From Phallusia mammillata (Eukaryota; Chordata; Ascidiacea; Phlebobranchia; Ascidiidae), in NCBI GenBank assembly GCA_003260075.1, contig QLIY01000074.1, positions 1-64,000 on the forward strand: 64,000 nucleotides of DNA, read 5' to 3'. Shown in pieces: positions 22,501-34,500 of this stretch (its first letter is position 1; each line of letters opens with the position of its first letter). Both the position numbers and the translations under genes were made by a program. The notes under the pieces are model-generated. The model did not search any database, was not told the origin of the DNA, and worked only from the letters and a program-made list of their open reading frames with translations.

Positions 22501-25500
22501 TTTCCATCGATTTGACAGTCAGCAGTGACCCTGCAAGTACCGTAGAGGGATTGTGTGGATATACCGATGGTTTTGACTATACTAGTGTTGGTATGATTTT
22601 GTTTTTGCTTTTTTCATACATTTTTTGCTTTATATTTATTTCATTTCATCATTTTAGATGTGCGCTGGAAAAAGGATGACCCTGATGAGACTTGCAACGC
22701 AGGACGGCAAATAAAGGATGATCTCTGCTACAATACGGAGCTAATTGCAGTATGTACCTTTATATTTTTGCAACCACAAACTCACCTTCAAAAAGAGCAG
22801 TGGTATGGTTATAGTCGTTACTTCTAAGAAAAGGAAATGTAAACCATTTTACGTATTTTACAGACTATTTCTATACATGATTTTTTGCCTTTTTGGCTGC
22901 TCTTCAGCATATCTACATTTTTGTCATTACAGTACTCAATAACCTTGTTTTAAGTTTGCCAGATCAGTTTGTGCCGTGCTGGAATCGTCGGCTTTTTCGG
23001 AGTGCCACCCACACATCCTAGTGTCCGGATCTTGGGATAATTGCATTCAAGATGCATGTAGATGCGGACTCAATAATCGACAAGATTGCCACTGCGCTAT
23101 CGTGTCCAGGTACGCCGAGGACTGCGCCCGAGCAGACTATACAGTCGGTAACTGGAGAACACCGACCTCATGCAGTAAGTATGCGTTTTGACGTCATGAT
23201 TGATGACGTCATTGAGTTGTATCTTTCCTTTTTTGTAGGTCGCCCATGCCCGGGCAATCAGGTATATTTGGAATGCGGTCCAAGCTGCCTGTCATCGTGT
23301 AAAAACCCTGGCAACGGCAACTGTGGCACGGACTGCTCGAGCGGGTGTCATTGTAGAGAAGGTAAGAATTGAATGGTTTGAAATCTAGCGAAGGTCAATA
23401 GATTTTCACCTTGTGTCATAGCGCGCAAACTAGTTTGTTTTTAATATAGGACGTCGAAACGTCGGAATAAAAATACAATTGCTAGAAGAGGTCTATAAAC
23501 TTGATATTATGACTGGTAGCAATAGCTTATATATGTCTAGTTTTTTAATGTTTTGCTGTTCTATTCACCAAAATTATTATGTACAACAAATTACAAAAGT
23601 TGAAAAACGCTGAAAACTTGCACGATTTTGTCCATAAGCGTTTTATCGGCCAAAATTTGTCTAGGGGATTCGACTTAAGTCACGGACCAGGATATAGGCT
23701 TAGAATAGATAAACATAATTTTCCACTTCTATTTGTCCACTAATCCTTTAAAACGATTCCCATGATTTGTCACTGGCGTTTAGATCCTATTTCGAGTGTC
23801 GTAACGTAACGTCAGTTGGTATGAGTCGTCACGGTTGATTTAACCCGCCTTGTTTGCAGGTACCTACTGGGATGGCTCAAACTGCGTGGCAAAAGACGAT
23901 TGTCCTTGCGAATATGCTGGCAACAGTTACCCACCGGGTCAGGAGATCACTTCTGCATGCGAAACAAGGTAAGAAAGACTACCAAAAAGCAAATCAACGC
24001 AGTTTAGAATGTTCATACGATTTATTTTCATGTGGTTTCATTAGCGTGCTAAAAACGTGTGCCATGGAGTAGCCGCATTAAATCAAACTTTGGGAAATTT
24101 AAATACTTGTTTGTTTTACTTAGTAGTACAGTTCCGGTTAGTCATTTCTGAACACGTCCCCGATCATAAAATTTCAAAACAGAAGAACGTGTTCAGGTGG
24201 TAACCATTCTTGACATACATGGGTATGAGTAAGAGAGGGTTTTCGTTTCTGGTGCGTGAAGTGCAAAAAAACGTGTATTTATTTTGTCACGTTTATTCCC
24301 CAAGAGGCCTGATTTTTGCCAATAATTAACCTACGTGTATCCGGCTTCGGCTTTTGGACCGTGAAAATTTTCACTTGAACAAATTTAGGTTATGTACCAC
24401 TTCCATTTCTGAAACCGCCGTATCCGGATCCGTGAAACGTTGAATTCGCTATAGGAATGTCATTTTTTTTATTTTACGAAGTAACATAAGATTAGCACAC
24501 ACACACCTCCACAAAAAAAATTCAAAGTTAACGCTAGTTGATTTAAGGTAATATGGTTAACCTTCATTATCGATTTACAAGCCGAATGGGTAGTTTTCTA
24601 TTAATCTGAATGGCAGCTGGTAAATCTAAAAAGGGCTGTTGCACATAACAGTAGCAACGTTGCCACGTAGACAATTTGCTAACAACCAGAGATCTGTTGA
24701 AAACCGCACTCTACCAATGTCACTCCAAACCTGACTTAGCCGTCTCGTATTGCAAAGGTAGTCGCTCCCGTCATGCCACGTGTTTGCGCTCACGCAAATT
24801 CGGCGCATTTTTTCAAAGCTGATTGTGAAGAAATATAACCTCGCTGCATTTGGGTCTTTAATATCGACAGATTGTATTGTACAGTAGAATACAGCACCTT
24901 TAATTTAAGAAATTTGGAGTTTTTTTGTTATTACAACAAGTATCACCATTTGATTTTCATTCAATTATTTTTGTTCTTTAGACTCTGCAAAGGTTCTGAA
25001 TGGGAAATCGCTAAAAAGGATTGTCCAAGTGAGTAACAATATATAACAATAAACGTTTTCGTTAACAATTAACTTTATCAATAAATAGGATGCAACAGTA
25101 GTTTGCAATTAACTATAAATAACAGCAATAGAACAAATCTAACTAAACATAAGATGGAGATTCTGAACTTAATGATTTCAGCGTTGGGCATTACAAATCA
25201 CATTTAACCAAGTCGGCTTCGATCTTACAATGTATAGGCGTGGCCGTTGCTTCTGGCTTTGCTCACTTTCGAACATTGGACAGCACTTGGTACAATTTTC
25301 CCGGCAGTCAGTGTGAGTATATGTTTGCTGAAGACACATCGGCGGAGCCTTCATTTGCCATATATGTCACCATCGAGAAATGTGGCCACCTTTCTCAGTA
25401 CTCATGTATAAGGTGCGAGAAAAAATGCTTTGGTAATGTCAAACTATTTTACCTTGGCTTTGTGCAACGCCGCTGACTTTACGTTTGCAAAGCCCGAATA

Positions 25501-28500
25501 CGTCTCGCTTGACCAGTTTGTGCATACCAGTTCTCGCTGATATTATTTGTTACGAAACTAAAATACCGTTATGGTGGTTAAACGTGCAAATGCCGTAAAG
25601 TCTGTATTACGCCCTTATTTGTTGGATGTGTTTTTGTTAAATTTAAATCTTTTTGCAGGAGCTTATCATAATGTTTGGTAATGTTAATTACGTTAAGAGT
25701 GTAATAAAAAAGAATGCAATAACGATAACAGCGTTCGGTTAAACTTCAAATGCTTTTTCTGTTTACATTTTGTGTTTGGTTTTCGTAAGTGTGATTTGGT
25801 TTTATGAAAAAGGAATAAAAAATATCGTTTTGACACACTTGTTTATTACTTGTTTATTTTTTTGTCTTGCAGAAAAGTGTTGGTAACCTACAGCAGGGAT
25901 TCGTTCTCTTACTACGTAACCCTGGGACAAAACAACGAAGTCAGAGTGCAGAACAACGTAGAGGCAAAACTACCAACCAGCAACGGTAAATATTCTTCAC
26001 CACCCTCCGTTTTACAAACATTATTGCCTATCTGAGACTGAAACCTGGTGGGACTTTTGGGGTGACTTCTTCGCTAGAAACAGTTAACTAAGCGCAAATT
26101 ATTCTCTTTAGTGTACAATGGGCCTTGTCTCACGCCCCGGAAAGAACTTGGTAAACCCCACTTTTTAACCGCAAAAATGCAATTACCTTGATGAAATCCG
26201 ACATGAAACTAGCGTTCATTTTGGTAGTTTCCAAATGAGCTCGTAGGCTGCGGCTTTTTACGCTGCACCACTCTGGCGCATTCTTGTCAGACTATGTTTA
26301 CCCTGTCAAGACCCTCTTTCTATCTTTACCTGGGAAACCGTCCCACTGGATGGTCGCCAGTAGATGAAGTTTCCCGGTGGTTTTGTTCGTTGAGATTTAC
26401 TTAAAAATGGTTGTTGTTTTAATCAACTTGGACTCGGTCAAAAAATGAAACGTGCATGTTTTGCGGGTATTTATTGCTTCACTTTGTTTTCGTGCTTCGT
26501 ATTTCTAAACTGTTCCATAAAAACCTACTGTATACCATTCACACCCACACGCACATGTATTCAAAAAATGAAAATTCCACTTCACAAAATGTCGGCTTTC
26601 AGTATTCAACATGACAATGTATCTTATAACGCAGGCAAGATTACCGTTTATCAACTGTCGTCAATTTACATCGAAGCTGTCATTGGACCAACTGGAGTGC
26701 GCGTATTGTGGGACGGTGTCTCGGTGCAAGTGACTGTACCAAAGTCGTTCCAAGGTAAGTGGGTTTAAATTTCAAGACTACCCCAATAAAGTTAAACGGA
26801 CTTTGTTGGATAAGTAAAGAATTTTTATTGATCAATCAAAGAGTAATGTAAAAAATATAAACTTCCAAATTAATAACCTTGAAAAGGTCAAACAGTCAAC
26901 CGCATTTGACACATCTTTCGGTTTCCTAAAATCAAGTACAAATAACATGTTATTGTAAAACGTGTCAAATGATTTAGCATTTGTTACGCACGATTTAGAG
27001 ACGAAAACAACGTCGCATTGTCGTAGGTGGCAAACAGTGCAGAGATAAATTTGCAAAAAAACACTTCTTTCAGCAAGTTAACATGTGTACGTCATCAGGT
27101 TATAATTCCGTGAAGTGATTTAAGCGTAAAATTGCAAAATACCAGACTTCGCTGACTCTTCGGTGTCAATGAGTAATATTATTTCGGTTTTGTTAGGCAA
27201 TAACGTTGAAGACTTTACATGGTTGGTTAACATCCACAGCTTCTTGGTTTTCATGCTCAACTGGAAATAAACGAGGGTTATACCACAATGACTTGTGCAC
27301 GTTCAAATATAGAATAACATGAAGTTTTGTTTTGCCACGTTAAACCATACGGAAGTCGTCTAGTGCGTGGGTCTGACGTTCACGGGCAAAGGGAATTTCA
27401 GTTGTTTTTCAGAAAACTTTGCGACTCAAATATCGCAAGACGTTGAAACCTTATACGTTTGTGAAAATATCGTCCCGGCGGTTTATTTGTTACCCATGAC
27501 GATTTACGTGATCACGTAAACCACGCACTTGATTACTAACATGGACAATTTACTCCCAATATGCATGTCGGTTTACGATTACCGTTCAGAGTCATGGGAT
27601 CAAATAAAGCGGTTTAGGAGAATCTAGCAAACAATTTTCCTGTGGTAAAACACCTGTACTGAAAAAAAAATAGTTCAAAACTCCTTGTCTCAAGACTGTA
27701 TAGTTGAAGTCCGCAATAACGAAGAACATCTTTTTAATTACAGGCTAGTTTCGAATTAATTTGACTCAATCCGACTTTTGTTTCAGCAACCGTTATAACT
27801 TTACAGAAAACATTCGTGGACTTGTGGGTTTGTATAACTCAAAAACCATCGACGATTTTACAACGAAGTACGGCTTCTTAGAAACCCAACCAATCGTTTT
27901 CGGTAACTCATGGAAATACCCGCCATCTTGTCCTGATGTTGACCCAGCTACTGCTGAGGAAGACGCTTGTAAATTCGACACCCAAAAATGTAAGTAGTGT
28001 GAAAAATTATTGGTCCCCTAAAACAAAAACGCTCTGCTTCATTCTTGCGTCAGCACAAAGAATGGGAGCAGGTTCCGGTAATTAAAGCATTTTTATGGTT
28101 AGGACAGGATTTATCCGTGTTTTAACATTTCGTCTGTTTGATTGCGAGTTGTGTTGACGTTGAACGAAAACGTCAGTTTCCTTCAAATAATATTTTAAAC
28201 CAAAAAAACCTTAATAACAAAACCCTCTCCCAAAGCACAGAATTTATGCAGATAATAAACGGGAAATGATCTTTAAAATCTTTGACCCCGTTTCTTTGCC
28301 CAAAGAGTTTAATTTCCTGGATGCCAAAGTAGTTCAATAGGGGTTTGCCTGAATTGAAAGTGCTTTGTAAGTGAAGGTAACACTACATGTACATGTGTCT
28401 TGAGCCGTAAAAGGCATCGGCGGTTGGTAATTGATGCTAAAAGGGTATTTGAAATACTTTGATGGACCTAACGCGGTTATAAGATTTTGCAAGTTCAACG

Positions 28501-31500
28501 AAGCAACTTTAAATACAACCATTCATCCTATTTTTAGTTAATTATATTTTTGCTTGATTGATTGACAAGAAAAAGTAGTCCACATGTAACATTTTGCAGG
28601 CCATTTTCGAAATTTTAATAACTTCTAAGTTGGTGACAATAAACTAGCATTCAGTATTTGCAGTTGTATTAAATCGAAACACAGCAAACCTGTATGATTA
28701 AAGAAAAAAACTAGTATCTTATTCAATTTGAAAATTAATTTACCAGATTTGCAGCAACCTTTTGGCAATATTTCAATAATGTACCAAAATCTTACAGCTA
28801 TTGCAGCAACGCAAGATTGCCTGATTCTGGAAGACGAAGTGTTCGAGGAATGCAGAAAGCATGTAGAGGTGGAAAAATATTTTGACAACTGCAAGAAAGA
28901 CGCGTGTGCATGTGAGGAGGGCAACAAGTGTTTTTGCAGCGTCGTCGCACTATATGCTAAGGCATGTCTTGAAAAAAATATTGAGGTCAACTGGAGAAGA
29001 TCTGACTTTTGCGGTGATTGTTTGTTTGTTTTGTTTTTGTGAAGGTAATATAGTGCTTTCCAGTAATTTGTCAGTTAACCACACAAATATCTTCGGAACT
29101 TTTTTTCTGATTCAGATTAGTCTTGCGATAAAGCGAAAACGGAAAAATCGTTTAAGCAAACTTTACGTATTTTGTCGCAACTGATTGCTTTTTGACAAGT
29201 CTTGTTCAGCTTTTGGTGACGACCACCTTTTGATACAGAGCACACATGCCCAGAAACTCAAGTTTATTTGTCCAGTACAACGTTTTGTCAAAGAACTTGT
29301 CGATCGTTGATGGAATCCGAGGTTTGCTTGACGACTAATCGTGTGGAAGGATGCGGCTGCCCCGATGGTAAGATATCTTTGGTTCTGCAAAATAGAGAAA
29401 GCAAAATAAGGCGTTTGTTTTTTGATATAGCAAGCAAAAGGAAATAACGTTTTGTTTTCTTCAGTCGTTAACTTGATTTGTCAGCCACTCACAAAAGTCA
29501 AATTTAAAAGAATTTTGGCTGATTGGTTGACACATATATGTTGAAGTACAATGTTGTTGTTTTTTTATTTTCAAGTAATTGCAGTAACACACAACGTAAT
29601 TTCGTTGAAATGCAGGTCAGTATCTGAACGACGAAGAAAAGTGTGTAAATATCGAGGAATGCAAGTGCTACGTAGAAGACGAATGGATAACCGCAGGGGC
29701 CATAACAAACCCTTTTCCTAGGGTTTCATGGTACAGCAAAAATTCCGTCCCGTTTTAGTAATTTTGTTGATGGTCTGCACTTTCGATAACACTTTACTTA
29801 AGCCGGCGAAAAGAAAACTGAAATAACATGCATGACAAGCATTGCGCAATACCTCGGCATATTGTAGCAACAGTCCAGTGCACGCCTTACCATCAAGGCA
29901 AGGATTGGCATTGTTTTCACTTGTTCAGTTTATTTTTGCATCGCTTTCGTGGCAGGCTTATTAATAGTAAGTTGTTTTTCAGCGTTTGTCAGAATGGAAA
30001 ACAAGAGTGCAACAGAGAAGACGGTAAGTCGGGTGAAAATTTGTCAAATTTTGACGCTTGCGCTCACTAGCGTAATCTTCTGCTTTGAAATGAATATTTT
30101 TAAGCTGTTTTTGAGACTCTTTTGTAGGAAACCCTAAAACACCATAAGAAAAACCTACCAACCGACATTGTAAACTTAAAACGAAAATCTACAGGAGATT
30201 TGTGTCCCAGAAAAAAATACTTACAACTTTACATGAAACAAAGTTCGTCATTTTTTTCCCATTGTCAAGTTTAGGCTTTGCGGAATCCCGTGATTAAACA
30301 AGTTTTGGACATTCCTTTTGGTGACAAAACATGTTATTCACGACTGTTGTTGCAAAACACTCGATCCCATCTATTTCTAGCCTTGGAGTTTTATAAGAAA
30401 TCTTTTTCTCCTTGGCACCGGCATTTTTGTCCTACTGTGTTGACCTTTTGGCCCAGGGCCGACACGGTATTGCAAAAAAGGCCTTTTACGTCAACCGCTG
30501 GCGTATGGGTATTTTCCACGGGCACTAAACTGTTTTCAACTCACTTGTCTGTTTGCAAAACACCTTTAAGTCTTGAAAAAGTTATTCACTTTTAAAACTC
30601 CCTCTGGGGATTGGTTGTTGATTTAATATCTCAATTTAATATCTCTTAAATATCCCAAACTTAAAAAAAATGTTATTTGTTTTTGCACAAACAAACTTTA
30701 ACAGGGAGTTTAGAAATCAGTGAAAATCAACCTTGACGTAGGTTATAAACTCAATGCGTTGGGCAAATACCAGTTCTGCAATATGTCAGAGCGTTCTTTG
30801 TGCAAGGTTGAAACAGAATTCACAGTGTCGTATAACCTTAAACACGAGAAACCACAAATTTAAAACCCCAATGCAGTTCCACGAAACGTTGTCGTGACAG
30901 CGGACCGCGTAATGAAGATTTCGCTGTAGCGGAACCAAAAGAAGAGATATTGGATCTTTGCAAACGAGTATTCCTGCGTAAAGTCACGTTCGCCACTTGA
31001 CTTGCTCGTTACGGGTCTGAACAAAATCGCATTAATCTTCCATACGCCCCCGCACTAGCAGCAGGAAGTTTTAATATCCGGTAAAGGACCTGGGTGTTTG
31101 CGTGTCTGCGGCGTCTTCTTCCAAACCTTGCGTGCGTGCGGTTTTTTGACGTTTGCGTCGACCCACCTCTCGCATTTCCAATCACCTCGTGCATGACGCC
31201 TGTTTTGTTCCCACCGCTACGTGCGCCGGCATCGCACACCCTTCCGCCTTCCGGCCAGCGGAGCTATCTGATTGGTCGCAGCAACCACGTGACGTGGTAC
31301 GCCCCGTTGCGGCATATTTTCTGACTCCTGTGAAGATACCGCTTATGAAGTTTGCTCTCGACCTGCCGTATTTAAAATAGCAACGCGACTCTTTGGCGAC
31401 ACCTCGAAAGAGTATTACCTGAAATTTACAGCCATTTATTGCACAATTACACACATTACAGTAGTGCGCTATTTTAGTTTTTGGTTTCCATGCGAAAGTG

Positions 31501-34500
31501 TTCTTTAAATGTAACTTAGCATGACTGTAATTGAGTGATTATGTTTTTAAAGACACATCTAACAAAATTTGCGGGGGTTGATAGGTAATTTGGGTAAAAT
31601 CGAAACCGAAATTGCCGAAGGTATTTGCTTGAATAACTTGTGTACCCAAATTATGAACGCCCAATGACGAAATACATCGAAGCATTTCCATTGCCCTTAT
31701 CAAATTTCAGATTCAAATCCCTTTTCCAACACTTACACTTGAATTTGGTCTATTGATCCAAAACAACTGTACACACATTTCGCCTTTTCGAGATTATAGG
31801 AATTTTCTGACGCTCAGTCACGGATTTATGTACAAACAAACACCTTACAATTATGGTCAGACTTGTGCGCATATCCATTAGACCCTAAATCAGTGATTCT
31901 CAACCGCGCCTTTCAGGGCCTCATGTGGATTCTAACTAACTTATTTTGCGGTTCTCACCAGTCCTCAGAAAACTATTAACATGAAAGCTACAATAGCCAA
32001 AAAACGATTTTTTTATAATTTACAATTTATGAAAGTTTACATTGGAGCATATCTCATATTTCAACCCAATCAATCCATTACCGAGAATAATTACGTACAA
32101 AGCTAATTGTTTAATGTATCGTGTCTCATAAGTCAGAATCGGAAAACTTCCCGTAGAAAAGTGTTATTGACAAAAATAGGCTGTTTAGATTCTTGTTGTT
32201 TGCTGTTATTCTGCATTCTTTTTTAAAATTGTTTTTGCCGCTCCTTGCACACTTCAAAATCTAACTTTTGGTCCCACTGCCCTAAATTCAAAAGCACGGT
32301 TTAAATTATTTTTGAATAAATAGACAGGGCAAAAGACCAACTAAAAAACAAGTTTTTCTAAGCCAAGTTAGCTTACGTTTGTCTTCAACGCGTTATTACC
32401 ATATTGTTGTTTAGTAACACAATCTAACAAAATTTAGGTTTATCAAAAACGACGGGGCTAAATTCGTTTGATTCTGTATACTTTTGGCCTCTTTCAACAG
32501 ATTTGTAGCAAATGGGGTTTTGACGAGTTAAATATTAGTCGATTTTTCCTATAATGCTAATGTTAGATATCTATTGTGTCGGTAGTTTACGATCAATTTG
32601 CATGCTGCCTGGTCGTATTGACCTTTATTGACGTGTATTCTTGCGTCCTAAATATCGCCAAAACCAACCACTAATTTCTCTGCTTCTGCCCGCCCGAACA
32701 AGTAATTCGGTATTTTTCTCAATATGGCCACCTGCCCTTTCTCAATATGGCCACCTGCCCTTTATTATGTAGTTTGGGGTATTTGCATAACCAAAATGAT
32801 TTTTTGCGAAAGCTGAACACGATGCTTAAAACATTTTACCAGGTAATTTTTGTTTCATGCCCTTTTTCTTGGTTTAAATCTGCCAGCAGTATGTTGCAAC
32901 CTACATTGATAACGTGAGTTAAAAAACCTTACTAGGTATTCGCCCATTTCCAGTACTGTGGCTTTATCGAAATGCTCGTTTAATGTAATTCAAGCCTTCC
33001 GTGTGATGCGTTTTAGACGATTTACGCCCCGACAACTGCGGTTGCTTTTGTATACATTCGAATATCGAGTAACGTGAATTGCCTGCAAACTGATGTTTTC
33101 GCGACACTGGGGTCAAAGGCAGTAAAGTGTTAATTGAAGTCGCTGACTCTGTCGAAACTGTGTCACTGAACTAACACGATATTAATTTAAGCCAAAAAGC
33201 CTTATAAAAATTTTGTTGAGGACGATAATTTGCCGAATCTGGTAACAACTTCACTTCAAATATCCACGTAAAGTTGCGTTTGCTGTCTCCCTTTACCACA
33301 GAATCGTGTCAGGCAAATTTTGACAACTAACACAAATTCAAAAGTATTTGTATAAAATCAACTAATTGAGTCCTACAAAGACCTGGAGAATTTGCGTCTT
33401 TTTCCGAAACGCAAAGTAAAAATATATGCGATGCTCCGTATTACACCGTCAGTTTAATAAATCAGAAACCTTGACATCTAATGAAACACTAGCGTGCTGC
33501 AAAAAAGTTTGATTCGTTGGAGTCCATTAATAAAATTTCCCTAAGCCTCATTGTTTCAAGATGTCCCAATTTCAAGAATCCAACACTAAATATGACACCA
33601 TTTATCCATTTCCAAATTTGTAGGAAAAGGTTTAAACATTTTTTGCGCTTCCGTTTATGAGTTGAAACCGGAAATTACAATGTAAAGAATTCAAAAATGG
33701 TTCTATTTATTCTAAACGCAATGAAGTCCATCGTAAAAAAAATAAACGTGCCCCGAACGGAATTTTTAAGCTCGACGCGTTATTGTGCAGTCAGATGTAA
33801 ACCGAAGAAAAGCTGTTAGCAGTGGACCGAAGATATTTACTAGACTTTAATCCTGTTAATCTATACATGAACAAACCCCTAATATTCGTAACGTTTGGGG
33901 ATTTTGTATAAGGCTCTTGGACTTAACTTGTCACCGGTTGCTGTCGGGTAGTGTTTTGCCCAAGGTAAAAATTGAGCAACATTTTTTTTCACTTTTGAGG
34001 TATTTGGTACAGGGCTCTTTTTATTTTGATTATGTTGAACTCGAGCAAATCACGTTGTTAGTATTTTTGGCAAGTGGTCCACAACACTTTTCTGTTTTCT
34101 TCCAAATCAAAAGGTAAAAACTTGCCGTCGAGTTTTTTCAATTCATTAAATCTGCACATTCAAAAAAATCTGCTCACTACAATTAACCCCTAAAGGGAGT
34201 CGAATTTATCCCAATTACGAACTACTGTTTAAAGAAACACCTAACGAATTTGTCTTGGTTTTACAGACAAGGAAGTCGGAGAAATAACTTGCCCTGAACC
34301 CATGATTCTGCGCAATTGTCCCACAGAGAATTCGAAGGGAATTGAGTGTTCCGCTGTTTGTGGATTCGTCGATCAAACTTGCCCAATTACCGATTGTGTG
34401 GCAGGTACAGAACAATATTTGAATAAAGCATAATAAGACCCGATAGGACAGTGTGTTGTAGTTTGACTACGGGTTGTGGTTGTCAATCTTAAACTAATTT

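Larger units (their letters stand above)
30024..34266. other. Large intron 20 (4.2 kb) with a GC-richer, promoter-like patch
   Basis: This is the largest intron of gene 2, between D2 and D'. It contains a GC-richer patch at about 30,990-31,370 with an inverted CCAAT (GATTGG), a CACGTG E-box overlapping a TGACGTGG, and a TATTTAAA. It also contains a hAT-like element (31891-32279) and a short tandem duplication at about 32,715-32,763. The split codons on its two sides fit, so I treat it as an intron rather than a gene boundary. No coding exon is supported inside. Confidence 0.6.

Noticed and set aside
30024..34266. A gene boundary in the large intron, splitting gene 2 into two genes
   Set aside because: Codon phases match across it, no stop or polyadenylation signal is tied to exon 20, no signal peptide starts after it, and D2 followed by D' is the expected family order. 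Kept as a possible alternative promoter.
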